The notes under the pieces were generated by a model. That model saw nothing but the letters and a program-made list of their open reading frames with translations, searched no databases and was not told where the DNA came from. Position numbers and translations under genes: made by a program. DNA of 64,000 nucleotides from an uncultured Treponema sp. (GTDB lineage Bacteria > Spirochaetota > Spirochaetia > Treponematales > Treponemataceae). Below, piece by piece: positions 37,130-46,149 of the stretch. The stretch covers positions 41,305 through 105,304 of the forward strand of contig CAMVCB010000008.1 of assembly GCA_947165895.1 (NCBI GenBank). Reading direction: 5' to 3'. Position 1 is the first letter of the stretch, and each line of letters begins with the position of its first letter.

Positions 37130-39922
37130 ATGAAAAAGATAATTTTATTAACAGTTTCATTCTTATGCTTGATTTTTTCTGCATGTAAGTCGACTCCTGT
37201 TGACCAGCCTGCTGCAGAAAAACCAAAGGATAAAAATTCCATTTTTAAACTGTTTAAAGACAATAAAATTGATGAAGTAAGAAGCAGATTTGAATTTGCA
37301 GACGATATTAACGGAATTGATGAAGAGGGTAATACAATTCTTCATCTTGCTGCCGCCGCAAATGATGCTGATTTGTGCCTCTATTTTATGATTAAGGGTG
37401 CAGACCCTGAGCTTAAAAATTACGAGGGCGATACACCTTTGAGCCTCGCAATCAAAAAGGGCTGCGTAGAAAGTGCAGAAACTATCGTAAATCAGAATCA
37501 GAACTGTATTTTTGCCCGTGACGGAAACGGAAAACCTTCCCTTATTCTTGCCCTTGAAACAAGTCCTGCATATTACGGAATTATGATTAATGATAAGACT
37601 GTAAATGCAAAGGACAGTGAAAATAATACTATCCTTCATTATTTTGTTCAGGCAAAAAATGTACGGGCCATTGAGGTTGCTACTGCCCTGAATCTTGATG
37701 TAAATGCAAGAAATTCAGACGGAAAGACTGCCCTTGAAATTGCTTACGAAAATCTTACAGATGATGATTCTGTAAACTGTGCCGCAGCCCTGATTCTGGG
37801 TGGCGGAGAATCTGATAACGAAGACTATGCATATTTTGAAACAGCCGTTTCTAACCGTAACTTAAACGAGCGTTTTGAAGACGGACAGACTCCTCTTCAT
37901 ATTGCGGCAATCTGTAATCACGTTGCAATTGAAAAATATCTTCTTGTAAATGAAGCTGACCACACTGTTCAGGACAGTTCCGGTTCATCTGCATTGCATG
38001 AAGCTGTCCGCTATGGAAACATTGATATTATCAAAGCCCTTCTTGATTCCGGGGCAAACGTAAATGCAAAGGACAACCTGGGAAAAACTCCGGTTATGAT
38101 TATTTCACCGAGAGAAAAGGCTCAGGAAATCTATAAGCTTTTAATCAGCTACCGCGCAGATCTTTCTGAAAAGGATATGTTTGGTGATACTGTCCTTCAC
38201 AATGCTGTTATGGTTAATTCTGATGCAGAAACTGTCGCAATCCTTACAAATAACGGTGCAGACATCAATACAAGAAATAAGGAAGGTGTTACACCTCTTC
38301 ATATTGCAATTCAGAAGGATAATACGGCTGTTGCAAAACTCCTTACAGAAAACGGTGCCGATATCCATACTCTGGACGCAAAGGGAAAATCTTCTCTTGT
38401 AATGGCACTTGCGGCTTCCCAGCAGATGCTTGAGGCTGTCGTAATCGAAAAAAATGCAATGACTGTTGATTCTGACGGAAACACTCCTCTTCATGTTGCT
38501 TTGATTAATGATGCGCCTCTTTCTAAGGTTCAGTATATCATCAGCCTTACAAATGACGTAAATATCCGTAACCGCGACGGTAATTCGGCTCTCTTCCTTG
38601 CCGTAATTAAAAACCGCCGCAAGGTAGGGGAGCTGCTTCTTGCAAAGAATGCAGATATTTTCTCTACAAATACAAACAATAATTCTCCTCTGCGCCTGGC
38701 CCTCCGCTATCCTTCAATTCAGGAATGGCTGATTACTTCAAAAACAATCCGTGAAAGAGACGGAAGCGGAAATACAGTTTTGCATTACGCAGCTGAATGG
38801 CAGTATATAGATTCAATTTCCAGCCTGGTTGTAAAGGGTGCTGATATTTCTGCAAAGAACGGAAACGGCGAAACCTGTCTTTTTTCTGCCGCAAAGACAA
38901 ACAATCCGGCTGTAATTCAGACTGTTGTTGACTGCGGAGCTGATGTTACTGCCCGCGATAACCTTGGAAGCACAGCAGTTCACATTGGAGTGCGCTGGGA
39001 TGCTCCTGATTCAATTGATAAACTTGTTTTAATCGGGGCAAACGTAAATGCCCAGAATGCAAGCGGAAAAACTCCTCTTGCTGAAGCTGTCGTTTCAGGC
39101 AAATATCAGATTGCCAGAAAGCTTCTTGAAGCCGGTGCAAATCCTAACTGCAGCGATTCAAACGGCGTAACACCTTTGATTGACGCAATCAGAATTAATA
39201 ACAAGGATATGATTAAACTCCTTCTGGTTTATAATGCAAATCCAAACCTGCAGCAGGTTAATGGTCAGAATGCCTTCCATGAAGCAGCTATCCTTTGCGA
39301 TAAGGAAGTGATTGTGCTTATCCGCAATGTTGGTGGAAATCCTCTTGCCCGCGACAAGTATGACAATACTCCTTTCTCTATCGTGATGAATAAAAATCCG
39401 TCTATGATTCGTGATGTTCTAGGTAACTCTTACACAATCACAGACAGCGACGGAAATACTCCGATTCACATTGTCGTAAAGTCAAAAAAATCAGTTGGAC
39501 TTTTGCAGACTTTGATAGATTACGGTTATCCTGTTGATACAAAGGATTCTGACGGCTTTACAGCCCTGAATTATGCAATCGAGAAAAAAGATTATAATTC
39601 CGCAACACTTCTTTTGCAGAACGGCGCAGATCCTTTCCTTATGATTGATAAGAAGGGTAGAAACGGCGTTACAATCGCTCTTGATACAAAAGACATGAAG
39701 ATGCTGAATCTGATTGCAAAATATGCAGGCTCAATGTGCGATATTCAGGGAAATACAATCCTTCACTATGCCGCAAAAACAAGCCCGGAAGAGATTGTTA
39801 AACAGCTGATTTCTTACGGTCTTGATAAGAAGGTTACTAATATTTCGGGCGATACTCCTCATGATCTTGCTATCCGCTGGAAGAGACCTGAAATTGCAGC
39901 CCTTCTTGAAACCGGTCTGTAA
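37130..39922 (+). CDS. Ankyrin-repeat lipoprotein (930 aa)
   Basis: Signal/lipobox-like LIFSACKS; many ankyrin repeats (GNTILHLAAAANDADLCLYFMIKGADPELKN, ...). Confidence 0.9.
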   Translation: MKKIILLTVSFLCLIFSACKSTPVDQPAAEKPKDKNSIFKLFKDNKIDEVRSRFEFADDINGIDEEGNTILHLAAAANDADLCLYFMIKGADPELKNYEGDTPLSLAIKKGCVESAETIVNQNQNCIFARDGNGKPSLILALETSPAYYGIMINDKTVNAKDSENNTILHYFVQAKNVRAIEVATALNLDVNARNSDGKTALEIAYENLTDDDSVNCAAALILGGGESDNEDYAYFETAVSNRNLNERFEDGQTPLHIAAICNHVAIEKYLLVNEADHTVQDSSGSSALHEAVRYGNIDIIKALLDSGANVNAKDNLGKTPVMIISPREKAQEIYKLLISYRADLSEKDMFGDTVLHNAVMVNSDAETVAILTNNGADINTRNKEGVTPLHIAIQKDNTAVAKLLTENGADIHTLDAKGKSSLVMALAASQQMLEAVVIEKNAMTVDSDGNTPLHVALINDAPLSKVQYIISLTNDVNIRNRDGNSALFLAVIKNRRKVGELLLAKNADIFSTNTNNNSPLRLALRYPSIQEWLITSKTIRERDGSGNTVLHYAAEWQYIDSISSLVVKGADISAKNGNGETCLFSAAKTNNPAVIQTVVDCGADVTARDNLGSTAVHIGVRWDAPDSIDKLVLIGANVNAQNASGKTPLAEAVVSGKYQIARKLLEAGANPNCSDSNGVTPLIDAIRINNKDMIKLLLVYNANPNLQQVNGQNAFHEAAILCDKEVIVLIRNVGGNPLARDKYDNTPFSIVMNKNPSMIRDVLGNSYTITDSDGNTPIHIVVKSKKSVGLLQTLIDYGYPVDTKDSDGFTALNYAIEKKDYNSATLLLQNGADPFLMIDKKGRNGVTIALDTKDMKMLNLIAKYAGSMCDIQGNTILHYAAKTSPEEIVKQLISYGLDKKVTNISGDTPHDLAIRWKRPEIAALLETGL

Positions 39923-39967
39923 AAATTTGCTAAGTTTACGGCAAGTTTCTCTTTAGTTTATAGATAG

Positions 39968-40034
39968 AACTCCTGTTAAGTGGTAAAATAGAAAAAACAC
40001 CGGCGGCTCTGACCGGCCGCCTCTCACAGGAGTT
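39968..40034 (+). promoter_or_regulatory. uraA leader with SD-sequestering helix
   Basis: AACTCCTGT (39968-39976) is the perfect complement of ACAGGAGTT (40026-40034), which includes the SD AGGAG; enclosed GGCGGC/GCCGCC hairpin. Confidence 0.6.
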
Positions 40035-40038
40035 AAAA

Positions 40039-41346
40039 ATGTCTGCACAATTCTATGGACCGGGCGACAGACCTCCGCTTAAAAAGTGGATTCCGCTCAG
40101 TTTTCAGCATGTGTTCGCCATGTTCGGCGCAACTGTTCTGGTTCCTCTTCTTACAGGATTAAGCACTTCTACTGCTCTTTTTACTGCGGGAACAGGTACT
40201 CTCTTTTACATTCTTATCACTAAAGCAAAAGTTCCTGCCTTCCTTGGCTCATCCTTTGCCTTTATTCCGGCTTTAATCGGAATTGGTCATGCATACGGCG
40301 TTCCTTATGCCATGGGCGGTGCAATTTGCGCCGGTATTTTCTACTGCATTATTGCGGTAATTATACGTTTTGCAGGAAAAAGCTGGATTGACCGGGCTCT
40401 TCCTCCGGTTGTAATCGGTTCTGTAATCATTGTAATTGGTCTTTGCCTTGCTCCAACTGCAATTAACGAAGCCTTCTATCTTAATAATGAATATTCCCTT
40501 GTTGCACTTTCTATTGCGGCAGTTACTCTGCTTTTTTCTATTATTGCGACAATTTACTTCAAGAACTTTTTTAATACACTTTCAATTCTGATTGGTCTTA
40601 TTGCGGGTTATCTTTTTACTCTGATTATGGGAGCCTTTTTCCCGGCATACCGTCTGATTGACTTCAGCGGAGTTCAGTCTGCAAAGTGGTTTGCAATTCC
40701 TTTCTTAAAGGAAAATGCCGACGGTTCACTTTTCTGGATGGCTCCTAAATTCAATTTTGTAGCCAGCCTTACATTCGTAATCGTTTCTATTTCGACAATC
40801 TGTGAGCACCTTGGTGACACCCTTACAACTTCAAAGGTTGTCGGCAGGGACTTTTATAAGGATCCGGGACTGCACAGAACTCTGGTAGGGGATGGATTTG
40901 CAACCGCCTGGGCAGCTGTCTGGGGTGGACCTCCGAACACAACTTACGGCGAAAACATCGGAGTTATGGCAATCACAAAGGTTTATTCTGTCTGGGTAAT
41001 CGGTGGAGCTGCCGTTATCGCCGTAATTCTGTCTTTCTGCCAGAAATTCGGAGCTTTGATTCAGACAATTCCTACTCCGGTTCTTGGAGGTATCTGTACT
41101 CTGCTTTACGGACTTATTGCTTCAAGCGGACTGCGCACAATCGTTGATGCAAAGGTTGATTATCAGGACAAACGAAACCTTACAATTTCTTCTGTAATTA
41201 TGGTAATTGGTATTGGCGGTGGTGTATTCCAGCTTAATATTGGAAGCGACTTTAAGTTCAGTCTTGGCGGTGTTGCTCTTGCAACTATCGTTGGTATTGT
41301 CCTTAATATCGTAATTCCAAAAACACCTGAAGAACCTGCTCAGTAA
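40039..41346 (+). CDS. uraA: NCS2 uracil/xanthine permease
   Basis: SFQHVFAMFGATVLVPLLTGLSTSTALFTAGTGTL, GGPPNTTYGENIGVMAITKVYS, PTPVLGGICTLLYG. Confidence 0.9.
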   Translation: MSAQFYGPGDRPPLKKWIPLSFQHVFAMFGATVLVPLLTGLSTSTALFTAGTGTLFYILITKAKVPAFLGSSFAFIPALIGIGHAYGVPYAMGGAICAGIFYCIIAVIIRFAGKSWIDRALPPVVIGSVIIVIGLCLAPTAINEAFYLNNEYSLVALSIAAVTLLFSIIATIYFKNFFNTLSILIGLIAGYLFTLIMGAFFPAYRLIDFSGVQSAKWFAIPFLKENADGSLFWMAPKFNFVASLTFVIVSISTICEHLGDTLTTSKVVGRDFYKDPGLHRTLVGDGFATAWAAVWGGPPNTTYGENIGVMAITKVYSVWVIGGAAVIAVILSFCQKFGALIQTIPTPVLGGICTLLYGLIASSGLRTIVDAKVDYQDKRNLTISSVIMVIGIGGGVFQLNIGSDFKFSLGGVALATIVGIVLNIVIPKTPEEPAQ

Positions 41347-41355
41347 GAGGTTTTT

Positions 41356-42474
41356 ATGGCAGATTTATTTGATTATCTTGACTGGCGCGGTGATTTGACT
41401 TTTGAACAGGCAGCTTTTTGTAAAATAGACGGGATTATACTTGCCCAGTTAGTCTATATAAATTACACAGGTCTTGTTTCGCCTGATTTTAAGACTCAGA
41501 TTGAATTTCCGCGCCTTTGGGAAGTCCTTAAATCTGCCAGAGACTTCAGTTCGCGCTGTGACATGGGCCCTATGGTAAACGCCCGTACCCCGGAGCTTCT
41601 GGAGCGGGCGTCCAAATCTGCCCGCTTTGCAGGCCTTCGCGTATGCGGATATTCCGAGCTTTTTGACAGGCAGAAAAACGAGCAGTTTGCAGCTGTCACT
41701 TTTGTCCTGCCTGACGGACAGGCTGTAATTTCCTTCCGTGGAACAGATGACACAGTTGTTGGCTGGAGGGAAAATTTTAATCTTGGCTATATGCCGGAAA
41801 TTCCTTCCCATGTTCAGGCTCTTTCTTATGCAGACCAGGCCTGTAAAGCTCTTAAGTCAAAAATCATTCTTACGGGGCACTCTAAGGGCGGAAATCTTGC
41901 CCTTCATACTGCGGTTTATAGTGACCCGAAAATCAGAAAAAAGATTTCTGCTGTCTATGATTTTGACGGACCGGGTTTTTCTGCTGACTTTTATCAGAAG
42001 AGGGAATTTTTAGAAATCAAAGACCGTCTTACTGTTATTTACCCTGAACAGTCAATTGTTGGAATGATTTTTCATCGTCCCCGCCATTTTGAAGTTATCA
42101 AAAGTGAAAGCTTTGCCGTTTATCAGCACGATCCTTTCAACTGGCATATTATTGGTCCTGATTTTGAAAAAGCCGGTGATATTTGCCGCGAAAGCAAATT
42201 TTTTCATAAATCCCTTAATAACTGGATTGAAACAATGTCTGTAGAAGAAAAAGAAAAATTTATTTCTTCTTTATTTGACGTTATAAAAGCATCTGAATAT
42301 GAACGTTTTTCCGCAATCACAAAAAATGGCCTTTCAGCTTCTGCCCGCATGATAAAAAAACTTGGAAGTATGGATAAAGATATGAGGGAAGCTATTTTTA
42401 ATTCCATTCATGAGCTTTCAAGAGTAGTCCGTGCAGAAATTCCTCTTCTGCGCCTTTTGAATAAAGTAAATTAG
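41356..42474 (+). CDS. Mbeg1-like/DUF2974 alpha/beta-hydrolase-fold protein
   Basis: AVISFRGTDDTVVGWRENFNLGY, IILTGHSKGGNLALHTAV. Confidence 0.82.
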   Translation: MADLFDYLDWRGDLTFEQAAFCKIDGIILAQLVYINYTGLVSPDFKTQIEFPRLWEVLKSARDFSSRCDMGPMVNARTPELLERASKSARFAGLRVCGYSELFDRQKNEQFAAVTFVLPDGQAVISFRGTDDTVVGWRENFNLGYMPEIPSHVQALSYADQACKALKSKIILTGHSKGGNLALHTAVYSDPKIRKKISAVYDFDGPGFSADFYQKREFLEIKDRLTVIYPEQSIVGMIFHRPRHFEVIKSESFAVYQHDPFNWHIIGPDFEKAGDICRESKFFHKSLNNWIETMSVEEKEKFISSLFDVIKASEYERFSAITKNGLSASARMIKKLGSMDKDMREAIFNSIHELSRVVRAEIPLLRLLNKVN

Positions 42475-42511
42475 AATTGCACCGAGTCATTTTACATACT
42501 ATAATTAAAGT

Positions 42512-42856
42512 ATGAGTGATAAAACAATTGTAACCAACAGTCCGGTTGGAAAACATCTTGAATCTTTTGGGGACGCAAAACCCGCTTCTTATCTTATGTT
42601 CAACAAGCAGAAAATCGACCTTGTTGCAAAAATCTCTATTGGCCGGGAATCTGATAATGATGTTGTTGTAGATAATAAGCTTGCCAGCCGCCATCATGCC
42701 ATGATTCAGAAAATCAAGAGTGCATATTTTATCAAGGATATGGGAAGTACAAACGGAACTTTTATTAACGGTGTCCGTATTCCTAATGATAAATATGTTA
42801 AGCTCAATCCGGGCGATAAAATTACAATCGGAAACATGAGCCTGGTGGTGTCTTAG
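42512..42856 (+). CDS. FHA domain protein
   Basis: ISIGRESDNDVVVDNKLASRHHAMIQ...YFIKDMGSTNGTFINGVRI. Confidence 0.92.
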   Translation: MSDKTIVTNSPVGKHLESFGDAKPASYLMFNKQKIDLVAKISIGRESDNDVVVDNKLASRHHAMIQKIKSAYFIKDMGSTNGTFINGVRIPNDKYVKLNPGDKITIGNMSLVVS

Positions 42857-42862
42857 TTTCAG

Positions 42863-43894
42863 ATGCTTTCAAACATAAAAAAAATCCTGCAGACGCCGGA
42901 TTTACCGGGGCATGATTTTATTTTTGCCCTTGCAGACTGTGCATCAACCCTTCTGGAAACAGAAATTACTGATTTCCGCCAGGCGGATGAAAACGGAAAG
43001 CCCGGAAGTCTTCTGGATTTAAAAAAATCACCTCTTCCTCTTATTGTCGTGCCGGACATTCATGCCCGTCCCCTTTTTCTGGAAAATATTCTTGATTACA
43101 TTTTGCCCGAAGATTTCTTAGGGGCAAAAGCCCGTTCTGTCAGTGATGCCCTTCGCTACGGTCTTGTCCGCATGATTTGCGTAGGTGATGCCCTTCACAC
43201 GGAGGTGGGCACAAAGGAACGCTGGATTGCCGCTGAAATTGAGTTTTCTCAGAATCTTTATACGGGCCCTGCAATTTCTGCCGAAATGAAGGATGGACTT
43301 TCTGTAATCTGCGCCCTCATGAAAATGAAGGAAACTTATCCTGAAAATTTCCATTTTCTAAAAGGAAATCATGAAAATATTTTGAACCGTACTGAGGAAG
43401 GGGATTACGGCTTCAGAAAATTTGCGGATGAAGGAAGAATGGTAAGGGAATTTATTGCTGAATATTACGGCGATGATGTTCTTTATATGCTTTCCTGCGT
43501 GGAAAATGCCATGCCTTTGATAGCCGTTACAAATAACTGCGTGATTTCTCATGCTGAGCCAAAATATGCCTTCAGAAAAGACCAGCTGATTAATGCCCGC
43601 CTGGAGCCAGGCGTTGTGGAAGGTCTTACCTGGACAGACAACGATGCTGCTAAGAACGGAAGTGTTATGGGAATTATAGAAGAACTTTGTGAAACATCTG
43701 CGGATGGCAGTAAAAATACTGATGATTATGTTTATCTTGGCGGGCACAGGCCGGTAAAAGATAATTATGCCCTGCGCCAGAAGGGAAAATACATTCAGAT
43801 TCATAATCCTAAAAAACAGAATATTGCCCTGGTCAGGGCATATAGAAAATTTAATCCTGAAACTGATATAGTAAGCGTTGAAAAAGTCAATTAA
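42863..43894 (+). CDS. Metallophosphoesterase
   Basis: VVPDIHARPLFLENI, VGDALHTE, LKGNHENIL, VISHAEP. Confidence 0.83.
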   Translation: MLSNIKKILQTPDLPGHDFIFALADCASTLLETEITDFRQADENGKPGSLLDLKKSPLPLIVVPDIHARPLFLENILDYILPEDFLGAKARSVSDALRYGLVRMICVGDALHTEVGTKERWIAAEIEFSQNLYTGPAISAEMKDGLSVICALMKMKETYPENFHFLKGNHENILNRTEEGDYGFRKFADEGRMVREFIAEYYGDDVLYMLSCVENAMPLIAVTNNCVISHAEPKYAFRKDQLINARLEPGVVEGLTWTDNDAAKNGSVMGIIEELCETSADGSKNTDDYVYLGGHRPVKDNYALRQKGKYIQIHNPKKQNIALVRAYRKFNPETDIVSVEKVN

Positions 43895-43915
43895 GAATTA
43901 ATATAGAGGTCAAAA

Positions 43916-45550
43916 ATGAGTGATGAATTTCCTCCGATGATTGGAAAATATAAGGTAACAGGCATTATTGCAAAGGGCGGAATGGGCGTTGTCTATAAGG
44001 CTGTTCATCCTTCTTTGAAGCGCTATGTCGTAATCAAAAAAATGACAGCCCGGGGAAAATCTTCCAACGGGGAGCGTTTTAAAAAAGAAGCCCAGATTCT
44101 TCTTGATATGCAGAGCCCTTACATCGTTCATCTTTTTGATTATTTTACTGAGGGCGGTTTCCGCTATATGGTTGAAGAACTGGTGGATGGAGCAGCCCTT
44201 GATAAGCTGATTGAAAAACAGACAGCCCTTCCTCTTCCTGTGGCAATGCTTATCATGCAGGATGCCTGTTATGCCTTGAAATTTGCCCACTCAAAGGATA
44301 TTGTTCACCGCGATATTAAGCCGGGAAACATTTTGATTTCTAAGCGCGGCGAGATAAAGCTTGCAGATTTTGGAATTGCCAGTGATGCAGACGGAGATAC
44401 AATTACTCAAAGCGGGGTAGCCCTGGGAACTCCAGCCTACATGCCGCCAGAACAGTTTGAGGATACCGCAAGTGTAGACCGCCGCGCTGACATCTACGCT
44501 CTTGGAATCATGCTTTACGAAATGATTACGGGCACAAAGCCTTATCCGGGGACATTTACTCTAGAAACTCTTAATACAATAAAGAAGGGAAAATACATTA
44601 GTCCGCGCTCTATTGATAAAACAATTCCCCATTCAGTCTGCCGTCTTATTCATAAGATGATTCGGCCTAAGGCTAAGAATCGCTTCCAGTCAATTGACGG
44701 TGTGCTTCGTCATGTAAAATCATACCTGAGCCACTATGATACCCATGAGCTTCGCGTGCAGATTGCAAAATCGGTTTATACTCCAAAAACTTATGATTTT
44801 CCTGTTCTTGAACCAAAGGATAAGGTGCGCCGCCTGATTACCCGGGTAGTCTGTTCTGTTGCCGCTGCCGCTGCTTTGTTTGCCTTCTGCTGGCAGGCAG
44901 GATTTATTCATAAAACAATTCTTCGCCCCTGGTATGCAACTATAAGCGTTCAGATGGAAATGCCTAAATCTCTTTTGAATGTAATGGATTTACCTAGCCA
45001 GGCAGTTTTCTTTGTAGACGACGATGCTGATATTCCGGAAATTAAGGGAAGCCGCCGAATTTTTATCAAAGAAGATGAAACTTTTATTAATAAAGTAAAA
45101 GCCGCCTTTGGAAAAGTGAAAGTTGACCGTCCGGCCGCAAAAAATCAGCTTTACGTTATGAAGGATGTCTTTGTTCGTAAAAATGCAGATTACCGCCTCA
45201 AGGTTGTTGTGGGCCCTTATGTCTGGTGGAAGAGCTTTTCTGTGGCTGATGAAGATATTTCGATTAAATGTGATTTCTTAAAAAACACTACCCGAAACTT
45301 AAAGCTTCGTGTAGCTGCCTATGACAGCGTGACCGGGGGAAAAATTCCGGAGCCTGTGGTGCTTCTTTCTTATAAAGGAAGCTGGACTCCGCTTGAAAAA
45401 ATCCCGGAAACAGCCCTGCGTTCTGCCGCTGTATGGAAGATTAAGGTTTCTGCGGAAGGTTATACCGAAGAAGTCTATTCACTTCTTATTGACTGGTATC
45501 AGGATGATCTGATTGTCAGTGCGGCACTTCATAAAGCGGAGACTGAATAA
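43916..45550 (+). CDS. Membrane serine/threonine protein kinase
   Basis: IIAKGGMGVVYKAVHP, IVHRDIKPGNILI, ADFGIASD, APE-like MPPEQFED; TM about 2/3 along. Confidence 0.92.
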   Translation: MSDEFPPMIGKYKVTGIIAKGGMGVVYKAVHPSLKRYVVIKKMTARGKSSNGERFKKEAQILLDMQSPYIVHLFDYFTEGGFRYMVEELVDGAALDKLIEKQTALPLPVAMLIMQDACYALKFAHSKDIVHRDIKPGNILISKRGEIKLADFGIASDADGDTITQSGVALGTPAYMPPEQFEDTASVDRRADIYALGIMLYEMITGTKPYPGTFTLETLNTIKKGKYISPRSIDKTIPHSVCRLIHKMIRPKAKNRFQSIDGVLRHVKSYLSHYDTHELRVQIAKSVYTPKTYDFPVLEPKDKVRRLITRVVCSVAAAAALFAFCWQAGFIHKTILRPWYATISVQMEMPKSLLNVMDLPSQAVFFVDDDADIPEIKGSRRIFIKEDETFINKVKAAFGKVKVDRPAAKNQLYVMKDVFVRKNADYRLKVVVGPYVWWKSFSVADEDISIKCDFLKNTTRNLKLRVAAYDSVTGGKIPEPVVLLSYKGSWTPLEKIPETALRSAAVWKIKVSAEGYTEEVYSLLIDWYQDDLIVSAALHKAETE

Positions 45551-45552
45551 AA

Positions 45553-45600
45553 ACGGGGTGTTGCTGGGTGTCCCCCCGCAGGGAGAGACTTCCCCCTCTT
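45553..45600. repeat. G/C-rich intergenic repeat, copy 1
   Basis: ACGGGGTGTTGCTGGGTGTCCCCCCGCAGGGAGAGACTTCCCCCTC; resembles 56460-56545 and the reverse complement of 58510-58560. Confidence 0.55.
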
Positions 45601-46095
45601 TTATGCATCCGCAAATACTTTGCCGTCATCAAGGGTGATTTTGAGCTTTGAGTATTCGCTGTGAAAATCATTTTTAAGGCGGTTAAGGTAGCGTCTGCTT
45701 TCCCACTTGCACATTGGAAGGTCATGGAGCAGGTAGTTTCCGCATGATTCAGGCTCGGTTGCAGGCACTTTGTTCTGGGTAAGAATCCATTCAAGACATT
45801 CAATTGTGAGCTTTCTCATGTCCTCAACGCTGTATTTTCCAGTCATGATGATATACATGCCGGTAAGGCAGCCCATAGGACCAACGTAAACAACATCATC
45901 CTTTACGCGGGAATTACGGAACCAGGTTGCCATAAGGTGTTCAAGGCTGTGGATTGCGGCAGGGGCTACTGCAGGCTCCTTGTTTGGTTCTGTGATGCGA
46001 AGGTCGTAGGTGGTAAAGCCCTTGTCTTCGCGGGAAATGTAAATGCCTGGTTTTAATTTTGTATGATCGATGGTGAAACTCTGAATTACTTCCAT
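45601..46095 (-). CDS. luxS: S-ribosylhomocysteine lyase
   Basis: HSLEHLMATWFRN (HXXEH), VVYVGPMGCLTGMYIIM. ATG at 46095 (MEVIQSFTIDHTKL) preferred over track start 46146. Confidence 0.93.
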   Translation of the reverse strand: MEVIQSFTIDHTKLKPGIYISREDKGFTTYDLRITEPNKEPAVAPAAIHSLEHLMATWFRNSRVKDDVVYVGPMGCLTGMYIIMTGKYSVEDMRKLTIECLEWILTQNKVPATEPESCGNYLLHDLPMCKWESRRYLNRLKNDFHSEYSKLKITLDDGKVFADA

Positions 46096-46149
46096 AATGT
46101 ACCTCTTAATTTTTTTGCCTTTTCGGCTTTTTATTAGTATATTCATTAT

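Noticed and set aside
37130-39922. DNA-level tandem repeat in the ankyrin gene
   Set aside because: Repeats are at protein-motif level with diverged nucleotides; an ordinary ankyrin array.
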